Below are positions 1 through 7,776 of a DNA stretch of 49,828 nucleotides, one piece after another; the first letter of the stretch is position 1; each line of letters starts with the position of its first letter. Source of the DNA: Candidatus Gastranaerophilales bacterium (GTDB lineage: Bacteria > Cyanobacteriota > Vampirovibrionia > Gastranaerophilales > Gastranaerophilaceae); NCBI GenBank assembly GCA_944326615.1, contig CALVEO010000009.1:1-49828 (forward strand), given 5' to 3'. The position numbers and the translations under genes are program-made. The notes beneath the pieces are model-generated. The model saw nothing but the letters and a program-made list of their open reading frames with translations. It was not told the DNA's origin and searched no databases.

Positions 1-76
1 GTGGAGGTTAGGAGATTCGAACTCCTGACCCCCTGCGTGCAAAGCAGGTGCTCTACCAGCTGAGCTAAACCCCCAC
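1..76 (-). tRNA. tRNA-Ala (anticodon TGC)
   Basis: On the minus strand this folds as a complete tRNA. It has a 7-bp acceptor stem (GTGGGGG with CCTCCAC, one G-T pair), a D arm with AGCTCAG...GGTAGAGC, and an anticodon loop TTTGCAC flanked by a CCTGC/GCAGG stem. The T arm carries GTTCGAATC. The anticodon is TGC, which reads alanine codons. CCA is not encoded. The gene lies at the very edge of the window. Confidence 0.97.
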
Positions 77-150
77 AGGTTTTATTCAATTGTTACAATA
101 TTTATTGTACATGCTAATTTTTTTTTGTAAAGTCTTTTTTTATTTTAATA

Positions 151-179
151 TTGAATAATTTATGTATATATGATATAAT
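151..179 (+). promoter_or_regulatory. Sigma70-type promoter of the poly-C pilin gene
   Basis: A -35 TTGAAT at 151-156 and a -10 TATAAT at 174-179 are separated by exactly 17 bases. The -10 is extended (TG at 171-172). The predicted transcription start is near 186, followed by an AGGAGG ribosome site at 190-195 and ATG at 201. Expression signals therefore sit correctly in front of the frameshifted pilin gene. Confidence 0.6.
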
Positions 180-200
180 GAACAAAAAAGGAGGTTCAAA

Positions 201-958
201 ATGATAAATATTAAAGCGTTTCAGATTGCCCCCCCCCCGCAAAGTGCGCTCTAATCAAGGGGTTTAATGCATTCACACTGGCTGAGGTTTTAATTACACT
301 CGGCATTATCGGAGTTGTTGCCGCACTTACAATTCCAACACTTGTTGCGAATCATAGAAAAACAGTTGTAGAAACCAGACTCGCAAAATTCTACAGCACT
401 ATTAATCAGGCAATACTTATGGCTGAAAATGATTACGGGGACCGCTCAACCTGGGAGGAAGTTGGACAGGGAACTAATAAAGATGAAAACGGCAACATTT
501 TATCATCAAAAGCAGAAGATTGGTTCAATAAATATTTAAAACCGTATTTAAACTACAGCAAAGCTGAATATGACGGGAATTCAGAAGGTAAAATAGTTGT
601 ATACTTTACAGACGGAAGCCTGGCAATGATAAGTAATTCAAGTTTTCTATTCTATCCGCAGGCCAAAGACTATGAAAAAATAGAACAAGATGACAGCATT
701 AATAGAAATCGTGATTTGTGTGGAACTAAGTATTTTACATTTATGTTTAACCCTTTCGACAATACAGCTGCCAACAAATATCATTACAAAAAAGGAGTAG
801 AACCATACAAATATAATTGGAATGGTACAGAAGATATGCTTTGGAATAACAATACTATAGGATGTAAAAAAGAAGTCAGCAACGAAAGAGCTTATTGTAC
901 AGCTTTAATTCAAATGAACGGCTGGAAAATCCCGAAAAATTACCCGCTCAGGTTTTAA
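201..958 (+). CDS. Type IV pilin-like protein, out of frame at a C10 tract (phase-off state?)
   Basis: The ATG at 201 has an AGGAGG site six bases upstream. The frame reads into a run of ten C (229-238) and stops at 252-254. The pilin body lies in another frame and runs on to the TAA at 956-958. Eleven or eight C would join them, giving a start MINIKAF..., a proline stretch, then NAFTLAEVLITLG, the prepilin cleavage site with Glu5 and a hydrophobic N-terminal helix. The C-terminal half has a spaced cysteine pair and a GWKIPKNYP end shared with the other pilin-like proteins in this window. These proteins are processed by prepilin peptidase and assembled into type IV pili or pseudopili. An internal ATG at 419 would give a 179-residue product lacking the assembly helix. 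The stop overlaps the convergent lipA stop. Whether the frame break is real or a homopolymer error cannot be told from one sequence. Confidence 0.8.
229..238 (+). repeat. C10 homopolymer at the 5' end of a pilin gene
   Basis: Ten consecutive C in a very AT-rich region, 28 bases after a start codon with strong promoter and ribosome-site signals. Slipped-strand changes of +1 or -2 would restore the pilin frame. This is the classic architecture of a phase-variable contingency locus. Confidence 0.75.
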
Positions 959-1797
959 ACAAGTTCTGATGCTCTGTATGAACTTCTGACAAGCGGCCCG
1001 ATTTGATAATGTTTAATTCCAACTTTATCTGCGATAGATTTTAAGATTTCATACTCATCAGGTGTGTAATATTTTGAAACTTCAAGATGAGTCTTGGAAG
1101 GCTGAATATACTGCCCTATTGTTACAATATCACAGCCTGCGGATTTTAAATCGACAAGCGTTTCTTCTATATCTTCAAAAGTTTCGCCCAAGCCTATCAT
1201 CAAACCTGATTTGGTTATAATAGCGCTGTTGTCTCTCAAATATTGCAATACCCTGAGCGAACAGTCGTAATTTCCCTGCGGGCGTGCCGTTTTAAATATT
1301 TTTCTTACCGTTTCAATATTGTGGTTAAAAACATCAGGATGGGCTTCGATTATTGTATCAAGAGAATTTTTATTTCCTTTAAAATCCGGAGTTAAAATCT
1401 CTATTTTGATGTCAGGCGAAATTTTTCTTATTTCATAAATACATTTTGCAAAATGTTCAGCCCCGCCGTCAGTCAGATCATCACGTGTAACAGATGTAAT
1501 CACTGCATATTTAAGTCCTAGATCTTTAACAGCTTGTGCGATATGTAAAGGTTCATTCTCATCAAGTGGTTCCGGCTTTGAACAGGTAATATTGCAATAA
1601 CGGCAGTTACGTGTGCAGTTATTTCCCATAATTAAAAAAGTTGCGGTATTTTTTGTATAACACTCGTTTTTATTCGGACAGCGTGCGTTTTCACAAACCG
1701 TATTCAAACACTTTGTTTTTAAAATTCTCCTGACTGTTCGTGTTTTATCTGTATCAATAATGGGTCTTTTTAAATAATCCGGAAGTCTTTTGTGCAT
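955..1797 (-). CDS. lipA: Lipoyl synthase LipA
   Basis: Radical SAM enzyme that inserts two sulfur atoms into octanoyl groups on lipoyl carrier domains. The auxiliary-cluster cysteines C-x4-C-x5-C are at residues 35, 40 and 46. The radical-SAM CxxxCxxC motif CTRNCRYC is at 61-68. The RSSY motif that supplies the serine ligand of the auxiliary cluster is at 271-274. At 280 residues the protein is full length. It lies near lpd, so both halves of lipoate metabolism (cofactor synthesis and the E3 subunit) are close together. A TATAAT box sits seven bases before the ATG, with no room for a ribosome site, which suggests a leaderless message. The 3' end overlaps the convergent pilin stop. Confidence 0.97.
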   Translation of the reverse strand: MHKRLPDYLKRPIIDTDKTRTVRRILKTKCLNTVCENARCPNKNECYTKNTATFLIMGNNCTRNCRYCNITCSKPEPLDENEPLHIAQAVKDLGLKYAVITSVTRDDLTDGGAEHFAKCIYEIRKISPDIKIEILTPDFKGNKNSLDTIIEAHPDVFNHNIETVRKIFKTARPQGNYDCSLRVLQYLRDNSAIITKSGLMIGLGETFEDIEETLVDLKSAGCDIVTIGQYIQPSKTHLEVSKYYTPDEYEILKSIADKVGIKHYQIGPLVRSSYRASELV

Positions 1798-1804
1798 ATT
1801 TTAA

Positions 1805-1810
1805 ATTATA
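1805..1810 (-). promoter_or_regulatory. -10 box of lipA, probable leaderless start
   Basis: The minus strand reads TATAAT, seven bases before the lipA ATG. The corresponding -35 is poor (CATGAA). Initiation would fall at or next to the start codon. Confidence 0.4.
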
Positions 1811-1821
1811 TAGCAAAAATA

Positions 1822-1850
1822 TTGATTTTCATGACTTATAACGTTATAAT
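1822..1850 (+). promoter_or_regulatory. Promoter with overlapping 14-bp palindrome
   Basis: TTGATT at 1822-1827, a 17-base spacer and TATAAT at 1845-1850 precede the small exported protein gene. The perfect palindrome TTATAACGTTATAA (1836-1849) covers the spacer and -10, and its edge also reaches the region upstream of lipA. It could be an operator; no regulator is identified. Confidence 0.45.
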
Positions 1851-1883
1851 ATAATTAAGGAAGTACAAGCAGGAGTAATTTGT

Positions 1884-2129
1884 ATGAAAAATTTGATAAC
1901 TTTATTTTGTTTATTATGTTTTGCCGGCTGCGCTTACGCAGAAGTTTATGAGGTTCCCGGCTCACAGGTAACAACAGAAGAAGAAGTTCAGGTTCAGCCT
2001 GATGAAAACGACAAAGAACAAACCGAAACAAAAGTTGAACGTAAAAAAATCTGGCGCCATAAAGACCTAAACCCGACAAATTCATATTGGAATTTCGGTA
2101 AAGTTCCGTTCTGGACAGGAACAATTTAG
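1884..2129 (+). CDS. Small exported protein, possible lipoprotein (81 aa)
   Basis: I do not recognise a family. Residues 1-20 form a signal sequence: a Lys near the start, then a hydrophobic core. It is ambiguous between a signal peptidase I site after AYA (residue 19) and a lipobox ending FAGC at Cys16. The mature part is short, Glu/Gln-rich and probably disordered, and ends with an aromatic segment around NSYWNFGKVPFWTG. An AGGAG ribosome site is correctly spaced before ATG 1884, and a good promoter lies upstream. It is transcribed divergently from lipA. Confidence 0.65.
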   Translation: MKNLITLFCLLCFAGCAYAEVYEVPGSQVTTEEEVQVQPDENDKEQTETKVERKKIWRHKDLNPTNSYWNFGKVPFWTGTI

Positions 2130-2234
2130 CGCGAAACGACAGAGAGCGGAGTACATTTGCAAAGTGCTAAATGCACGAATGCAAATTACAGAGACTCGTT
2201 AATGCCGCCGAGTAAGAAGCGCGAGGCAGTTAAA

Positions 2235-3557
2235 CTACTTAAATAAACATTCAAAAATTCCCTCGGAATAAGTCGGATGCGCGAAACATACTCGTTTCAA
2301 ATCTTCTATGCTTAAATTGTTCTGCATAGCAATTGTTATTTGTTGAATTAAGGCTGAAGCTTCTTTGGAAACAATGTGTGCGCCGACGATTTTTCCATTC
2401 TGTGACAGAATTTTTATAAATCCTTCTGTGCAGTTATCACAGTGCGATTTTCCCAGGGCCGAAATCAAGAGATTTGCTTTTTCGTATGTACCTTCTGCCA
2501 AATCCTGCTCGCGTTTTCCAATCCATGCAATTTCGGGACAACCGTAAACCACAGACGGTACAAGTTCTTCATTAAATTCAATACCTGAAACTTCTGCAAC
2601 AGCCTGTTTTATTGCAAAATGTGCAAGCTGGATCTTTCCGCAAGCATCACCTATACAGGTTACATTGTCTGAAATCTTTTGAGGAACACGTCCGGCAGCT
2701 AAAAGAACAAGTTCAGGTTCAAGCACATCACCTGACGTTAAATAAACTTTTTTATTTTCAATTTTCTCTACACTGTTTGAAAGATAAGTTTTTATTTTTT
2801 TAGCTTTGAAAATACGCTCAACCCGTTTTGAAACCTCAATGTCTGCAAGAGGTAAAAGATGTTCAGCCATTTCAACAATTGTTACGTCAACATCAAATGC
2901 TGAAAAAATCCTTGCCCACTCAATACCTATTGCACCTGAGCCGATTATGACAATACTTTCAGGGAGTTTTTTTAAATTCAAAATATCATCAGAACTCAAT
3001 ACGAATTCATGATCAAACCTCAAATTTTCAAAATCTCTGGGCGCAGAACCAGATGCCGTAATAACTTTTTCGCATTCATAAACTTCTCCGTTTGTAATAA
3101 TAGAGTTGCACACTTGTTTTTCTATAATGTCATCCCGAACTTGTTTCGGGATCTCACAATCATTTTCATCATAGTTAGATTGCAGCTCAAGTCCGCAATG
3201 ATGCTTATTGCCATAAATAACTGCTTCCGCATTAACAATAACAACACCTGCATTTTTCAGTGCAAGTTCAAGAGAACGTCTTAATTTTTCAACAATTTTG
3301 TCCTTACGTTCAACAACTTTGGCATAATCAACAGAAATGTCAGAACAATTTATTCCAGAATCCGCAGAACACTTCATCTCCTCGTAAAGTTCCGCCGAAT
3401 GTAAAATTGCTTTTGTCGGAATACAGCCTTTATTAAGACAAACCCCGCCTATTTTATCTTTTTCAAAAAGCACGACAGATAACCCTTTTGCTCGTGCCTG
3501 AAATGCTGCAGTGTAACCTGCAGGGCCTGCTCCGATTATTCCTAAATCAAATCTCAT
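2235..3557 (-). CDS. lpdA: Dihydrolipoamide dehydrogenase (E3)
   Basis: FAD-dependent disulfide oxidoreductase that reoxidises dihydrolipoyl groups of 2-oxoacid dehydrogenase or glycine cleavage complexes with NAD+. The N-terminal GxGPAG FAD motif, the redox pair GGVCLNKGCIPTK, a second nucleotide-binding GSGAIGIE motif and the C-terminal HPTYSE active-site segment are all present. I place the start at ATG 3557, because GGAGGG lies seven bases upstream; a GTG 15 bases earlier overlaps that site. About 440 residues is slightly short for the family. The region between the FAD and NAD domains contains a 9-residue insertion (EIPKQVRDD) encoded by a palindromic repeat (3129-3155), next to Asn/Asp-rich sequence. 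Confidence 0.95.
   Translation of the reverse strand: MRFDLGIIGAGPAGYTAAFQARAKGLSVVLFEKDKIGGVCLNKGCIPTKAILHSAELYEEMKCSADSGINCSDISVDYAKVVERKDKIVEKLRRSLELALKNAGVVIVNAEAVIYGNKHHCGLELQSNYDENDCEIPKQVRDDIIEKQVCNSIITNGEVYECEKVITASGSAPRDFENLRFDHEFVLSSDDILNLKKLPESIVIIGSGAIGIEWARIFSAFDVDVTIVEMAEHLLPLADIEVSKRVERIFKAKKIKTYLSNSVEKIENKKVYLTSGDVLEPELVLLAAGRVPQKISDNVTCIGDACGKIQLAHFAIKQAVAEVSGIEFNEELVPSVVYGCPEIAWIGKREQDLAEGTYEKANLLISALGKSHCDNCTEGFIKILSQNGKIVGAHIVSKEASALIQQITIAMQNNLSIEDLKRVCFAHPTYSEGIFECLFK
3129..3155 (-). repeat. In-frame palindromic element inside lpd
   Basis: Palindrome with a perfect 8-bp stem (ATCCCGAA / TTCGGGAT) and a 5-base loop. It is read through in frame and adds EIPKQVRDD to the enzyme. 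It is related to the intergenic copy at 17814-17863. Protein-coding insertion of palindromes is known from Rickettsia palindromic elements; the likeness here is in behaviour, not demonstrated homology. Confidence 0.7.
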
Positions 3558-3614
3558 AGAAAATCCCTCCACCGCTTACGCGGTCTCACCCACCTTTACA
3601 AAAGAGAGTACAAT

Positions 3615-4739
3615 TTATCTTGTGTAAACTCTGGGCAATCGTACTTTCAAACGGCAGGTTAATTCGTAATTTATTGTACCTAAAATTTTTGCCCACTCAT
3701 CAATTGAATGTTTTTCATCTAATAACGTTATAATGTCACCGGGTTTTGCATCCACACCTGTGATATCAAACATCATTTGATCCATCGTAATATTGCCTAC
3801 CTGCAAAACATCTTTGCCGTTCAAATTTCCCGAAATCTTATTTGAAAGACCACGCGGAACCCCGTCAGCATAGCCAAGAGGAACTGTTGCAATTTTCCTG
3901 CTGCCATGTGCTGTGAATGTATGACCATAACTTATACCTTCACCGTCATGAGCTTCATGGATATTTACAATACGTGCTTTCAACGACATAACAGGCTTTA
4001 AGTCAGGTTTCCTGATTAAGCCGTCATCGGGCAAATCAGGATAAAGTCCGTAAATTCCGATACCGGCTCTATACATATTTGAATTTGGCACATCATAACA
4101 CATAGCACCTGCTGTATTCAATATGTGAAGGAGCAAACCTGTAGTATCAATTTGAGAAATTACGTTGTTCCACCTGTCAATCTGGATTTGAGTTTTTTCT
4201 CTGTTTTCAGCATTGGCAAGATGTGTAAATACACCGCCAAAGTCAATATAGTCAGCTTTTCTTACTTCATTTATAAATTCAACAGCATCATCAACCGAAA
4301 CACCTATTCTATTCATGCCTGTATCAAGTTTTACATGAACTTTAGGTCTTTTTCCGGTTCTTTCAAAAGCTTGCTTACAGGCTGCTAAGTGCTCCTTTGA
4401 AAAAATAGCTGTAATCAAATCAGCATTAACTGCACTTTCAACAGCCCATACAGGAACTGCTCCCAAAACAAGAATATCGCAATTTACCTTTGCCTGTCGT
4501 AAATCCACGCCTTCATCAATAGAAGCTACGCCTAACATATCAGCTCCTGATGCCAGAAGAGTAGGAGCAATCATAACAGATCCATGCCCGTAAGCATCAG
4601 CCTTTACGACCGCTAAAAGTTTTTTGTCTTTCGGCGTGTTTTTTCTGATTGAGCGCATATTATATGCGATATTTTCAAGATTAATCTCAACCCAGCTGTC
4701 TCTGTGAATATTTATGTTTGTTTGTCTTACGTTTTTCAT
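3615..4739 (-). CDS. alr: Alanine racemase
   Basis: PLP-dependent fold-type III racemase producing D-alanine for peptidoglycan. The PLP lysine is in AVVKADAYGHG (Lys46), and the catalytic tyrosine of the second half is Tyr271 in ISYGHTF. The barrel and C-terminal beta domain are complete at 374 residues. A near-consensus promoter (TTGCAC, 17 bases, TATACT) ends nine bases before the ATG, so the message would have almost no leader. It lies between priA and lpd on the same strand, but with its own promoter. Confidence 0.97.
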   Translation of the reverse strand: MKNVRQTNINIHRDSWVEINLENIAYNMRSIRKNTPKDKKLLAVVKADAYGHGSVMIAPTLLASGADMLGVASIDEGVDLRQAKVNCDILVLGAVPVWAVESAVNADLITAIFSKEHLAACKQAFERTGKRPKVHVKLDTGMNRIGVSVDDAVEFINEVRKADYIDFGGVFTHLANAENREKTQIQIDRWNNVISQIDTTGLLLHILNTAGAMCYDVPNSNMYRAGIGIYGLYPDLPDDGLIRKPDLKPVMSLKARIVNIHEAHDGEGISYGHTFTAHGSRKIATVPLGYADGVPRGLSNKISGNLNGKDVLQVGNITMDQMMFDITGVDAKPGDIITLLDEKHSIDEWAKILGTINYELTCRLKVRLPRVYTR

Positions 4740-4748
4740 AATAACTTT

Positions 4749-4777
4749 AGTATATAACCAAATTTATATTGGTGCAA
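4749..4777 (-). promoter_or_regulatory. alr promoter, near-leaderless
   Basis: On the minus strand, TTGCAC (4772-4777), a 17-base spacer and TATACT (4749-4754). The ATG begins at 4739, so the predicted 5' leader is only about 3 bases. Confidence 0.55.
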
Positions 4778-4825
4778 TTATATTTTCAAAATCTCATTAA
4801 AAAAATTTACTGATATAAATCCTGT

Positions 4826-7471
4826 TTACAAAATATCAAGCGGATCTACATCCACAACCATTTTAATATCTTTGGGCAGGGTAATTTTATTTAAAAAATT
4901 TGAAATAAATTTGTGTCCTTTTTCGTCAAGTTTATTTTTTATAAGAATTTGAAAACGATACTGGCTGTTAATTCTTTCAATAACGCATGGACTTGGACCG
5001 AGAACCTCAAGGCGCTCTGATATCCCGAATTTTTCAATCATTGTACAAAGCCGCAGGGCAATTTCCTGTGCGGATTTTTCAGCGCGAAAATTATTTTCAG
5101 AGCTTAAAACAAGTCTTATTATCTGGCTGAACGGCGGGTAATCAAATTCCTCGCGCGCCGCAATTTCTGTATCGTAAAATTCTCTGTAATTCTGAGATTT
5201 AGCACTTTCAAGCGCATAAAAATCAGGATTATAAGTTTGAAAAAACACTTTTCCAGAAAACTCGCCTCTGCCGGCACGCCCTGCAACCTGTGTCAAAAGT
5301 TGAAACCCCCTTTCAGATGCTCTGAAATCAGGCAGGTTAAAACTTGCATCAGCAGAAATTACCCCGACAAGGGTAACATTCGGGTTATCCAAACCTTTCG
5401 CAATCATCTGGGTACCGACTAAGATATCAATATCTCCGCGTTGAAATTTTTCGAGAAGCCTTATATGTTCACCTTTACGCACAAGAATATCGCTATCAAT
5501 ACGTTCAACATTATTTTCCGGAAAAAGTTCTTTTACATACTGCTCGATTTTCTGTGTTCCCGTACCACTGTTTTTAAAGGCATCCGAGCCGCATTCGGGG
5601 CAGACATCAGGAAAATATTCCATGTGATTGCAGTAGTGGCATTTAAGCATTTGGTCTTTTGAATGCCATATCATAGGAATTGCGCAATTAGGGCATTGGA
5701 TTACATGACCGCAGGCCTGACACTGTGTGAATGTTGAAAATCCGCGTCTGTTTATCAGCAAAATTACCTGCTGTCCTTTTGACAATGTTTCTTTAATTTC
5801 CGTCTGCAAAGGAACGGAAATGACATTTCTGTAAGCTGCTCTGCCATGTTCCTGCATGTTTATAACCGTTACAGGAGGAACTTTTGCATCGTTATAGCGT
5901 TTTTTCAGTTCAAAAAGATTTCCTGAATTTACTGCCCTGTAATATGTTGAAATATCAGGAGTTGCAGAGCCTAAAAGAAGCGGGCAGTTATGAAATTGGG
6001 CAAGTTTTCTTGCCACAACACGCGCATCATAACGCGGTGATGGCGTTGTCTGTTTATATGCACTTTCATGTTCTTCATCAATTATTATTAAACCGATATT
6101 TTTTAGCGGAGCAAATACGGCAGAACGCGCTCCGGCAAGAATTTTTATTTCATTTTTGTAAAGTTTCTGCCATACATCGTACCTTTCGCCGTCTGATATA
6201 CTGCTGTGCCATATTGCAACATCTTTTGTGCCGAATTTTTTTGCAAGACGTTTGGTAAGCTGAGATGCAAGCGCAATTTCAGGAGCAAGAAATAGCACAT
6301 TTTTACCGGCTTTTATTGTATCGTCAATAAGTTTGAAATAAACTTCCGTCTTTCCTGACGCTGTTACGCCATGTAGAAGAAGTTCGGCGGCTTCACCCCT
6401 CACCCCATCCCTCTCCCGCAGGGGGAGAGGGTGATATTGTAAGTTTTCCAATATACTATTCAATACTCCTTCTAAATTTTCATTTACTTCGTTATTCCAA
6501 AATCTTAAAACTTTAAATCCCTTATCTTCCAAATATTTTTGACGATTCAGGTCTTTTTTTATATTTTCATCTTCATTATGTTGTCCGCCATCAAGTTCAA
6601 TAATAAGTTTTTTTTCATAACATACAAAATCAGCTATATAATTATCAATAGCTTCCTGTCGTCTAAATTTACAGTCATTTAGCTGTCTGTCGCGAAGATA
6701 ATACCATAACAAATTTTCAGTATCTGTCATATTTTTACGAAGCTCTTTTGAATAGGCCAGAGACTCTTTTGTATAGTAATGAGAAGCTTTCAAAGCTCCC
6801 TCTCCCCCTGCGGGAGAGGGATGGGGTGAGGGGTTTAATCCTATCTTATTTTTGATGCCTTCATAAACAGCTTTTTGATCGCCTGACAATTCAAACAAAG
6901 GCTCGCGCTCAGTTATATTTAGAATATCAAGAGGATTTCTATACAATTCTTCTTGAATAAATTTTACACACCCTGCCTGTTCCAGTTTTTTTATTGTTGC
7001 ACGTGTTGTTTTTGCGTATTTTTCAAACAAAATAAGCGGCATTTTGCCTGATTTTTCAAGCAGTTCAAGCACCTGTATCTGCCGTTTTGTCGCCCCGTCA
7101 AATTTCACAAATTCCACAAGCTGCTCTGTTTTGGAAGCCTTTTCAATGAGTTTCATCGGAATTGCAGCGTTCAATACAGTAACTAAATCACAGCAATAGT
7201 AATTGGCGACCCATTCAAGAAGTTTTAAATAATCTAATGAAAAAAGCGGGGTTTCATCAAGAATTTTGTTAATCTTTTTAACCTTAAAATCCCCGGGTAA
7301 ATAATCGGAAAACCCGACACAAAAAGCATTAATCAGCCCCTGTCTGCCAAAAGGGACAAGCAGAGCCTGTCCGATTTGAATTTTATCTTTCATATCATCG
7401 GGGATAAGATAGCTGAATGTCTTAACCCCGAGAGCTTTTATATTAACAAGAGCTGATGCGTATTTACTCAA
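4826..7471 (-). CDS. priA: Primosomal helicase PriA with an inserted DUF559 nuclease-like domain
   Basis: Replication-restart 3'-5' helicase. Order: N-terminal DNA-binding region, Walker A GVTASGKTE (Lys374), DEEH box, GSATP motif, a zinc-binding region with four CxxC pairs, then the C-terminal helicase half (VGTQMIAKG, QVAGRAGR). Normal PriA proteins are about 730 residues; this one is 881. The excess is a 146-codon block (about residues 213-359) placed before Walker A, where the family has only a short linker. The block is a DUF559 domain with ENLLWYYLRDRQL, ADFV, IELDGGQH and LRFWN motifs, flanked by peptides encoded by 36-bp inverted repeats. The frame is open throughout and the flanking PriA sequence looks intact. 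The start is TTG with AAGGAG upstream. Whether the fusion acts as one protein is unknown. Confidence 0.95.
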   Translation of the reverse strand: MSKYASALVNIKALGVKTFSYLIPDDMKDKIQIGQALLVPFGRQGLINAFCVGFSDYLPGDFKVKKINKILDETPLFSLDYLKLLEWVANYYCCDLVTVLNAAIPMKLIEKASKTEQLVEFVKFDGATKRQIQVLELLEKSGKMPLILFEKYAKTTRATIKKLEQAGCVKFIQEELYRNPLDILNITEREPLFELSGDQKAVYEGIKNKIGLNPSPHPSPAGGEGALKASHYYTKESLAYSKELRKNMTDTENLLWYYLRDRQLNDCKFRRQEAIDNYIADFVCYEKKLIIELDGGQHNEDENIKKDLNRQKYLEDKGFKVLRFWNNEVNENLEGVLNSILENLQYHPLPLRERDGVRGEAAELLLHGVTASGKTEVYFKLIDDTIKAGKNVLFLAPEIALASQLTKRLAKKFGTKDVAIWHSSISDGERYDVWQKLYKNEIKILAGARSAVFAPLKNIGLIIIDEEHESAYKQTTPSPRYDARVVARKLAQFHNCPLLLGSATPDISTYYRAVNSGNLFELKKRYNDAKVPPVTVINMQEHGRAAYRNVISVPLQTEIKETLSKGQQVILLINRRGFSTFTQCQACGHVIQCPNCAIPMIWHSKDQMLKCHYCNHMEYFPDVCPECGSDAFKNSGTGTQKIEQYVKELFPENNVERIDSDILVRKGEHIRLLEKFQRGDIDILVGTQMIAKGLDNPNVTLVGVISADASFNLPDFRASERGFQLLTQVAGRAGRGEFSGKVFFQTYNPDFYALESAKSQNYREFYDTEIAAREEFDYPPFSQIIRLVLSSENNFRAEKSAQEIALRLCTMIEKFGISERLEVLGPSPCVIERINSQYRFQILIKNKLDEKGHKFISNFLNKITLPKDIKMVVDVDPLDIL
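6396..6833 (-). mobile_element. 438-bp inverted-repeat element carrying a DUF559 domain, in frame in priA
   Basis: Perfect 36-bp inverted repeats (6396-6431 and 6798-6833) bound exactly 438 bp, which is 146 codons. Each repeat is itself partly palindromic (CCCTCTCCC...GGGAGAGGG). On the coding strand the first is read as PSPHPSPAGGEG and the second, in another phase, as HPLPLRERDGVRG, so both avoid stops. The interior encodes a complete DUF559 domain with PD-(D/E)XK-like residues. No target-site duplication is obvious. I infer a mobile or once-mobile cassette. Confidence 0.8.
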
Positions 7472-7510
7472 ACAATCTCCTTTAAAATAACTGGTCAGTC
7501 CAAGTGGAAA

Positions 7511-7527
7511 AGTAGGCTTCGCCTACT
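7511..7527. repeat. Small palindrome at the end of the PC4-like gene
   Basis: AGTAGGC TTC GCCTACT forms a perfect 7-bp stem, and the PC4-like stop codon lies beside or inside it. The core GGCGAAGCC is shared with the tandem repeats in the lpxA leader. It may also act as a weak 3' hairpin. Confidence 0.5.
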
Positions 7528-7753
7528 CGGCCATAAATTCCTTACGTGCTTCCTGTATTGCTTCTTCCAATAAATCAAGCTGATCGGGAGTGAACGTTAC
7601 ACCTTTTTTAGTCGGAAGCCATGTTGCACCATCATCTGTTGTATAAAATATTCTCATATTAAGATAGCTCTTGCCTTTGTATTCACTAATGGAAATTTGT
7701 AACTGTTCTGTGTCGCTTCTTTCAATAGCTGCTAAAAGTTTTGCATCTGACAT
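7523..7753 (-). CDS. PC4/YdbC-like ssDNA-binding protein
   Basis: A 76-residue protein matching the bacterial transcriptional coactivator p15 (PC4) family. The family core is visible as a beta-rich KGKSYLNMRIFYTTDDG segment, then LPTKKGVTFTPDQLDLLEEAI leading into the C-terminal helix. PC4-like proteins bind single-stranded DNA as dimers; bacterial roles in transcription or repair are poorly defined. A good AAGGAGAG site precedes the ATG. It is upstream of priA on the same strand, 51 bases apart, so the two may be cotranscribed, both acting on ssDNA or forks. Confidence 0.85.
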   Translation of the reverse strand: MSDAKLLAAIERSDTEQLQISISEYKGKSYLNMRIFYTTDDGATWLPTKKGVTFTPDQLDLLEEAIQEARKEFMAE

Positions 7754-7776
7754 AATTTTCTCTCCTTATTTGTTAT

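Noticed and set aside
419-958. Separate 179-residue gene starting at ATG 419
   Set aside because: The start is inside the pilin frame, without a ribosome site; the prepilin helix lies upstream in the same frame.
1855-2124. Minus-strand frame opposite the small exported protein
   Set aside because: The plus-strand gene has a promoter, ribosome site and signal peptide; the antisense frame has none.
3715-3735. AACGTTATAA sequence in alr resembling the palindrome at 1836
   Set aside because: It is within conserved alr coding sequence and only half matches, so I do not treat it as an operator.
6396-6833. Intein in priA
   Set aside because: No intein splicing blocks (no N-terminal Cys/Ser or C-terminal His-Asn followed by Cys/Ser/Thr) are found at the borders; the ends are inverted repeats.
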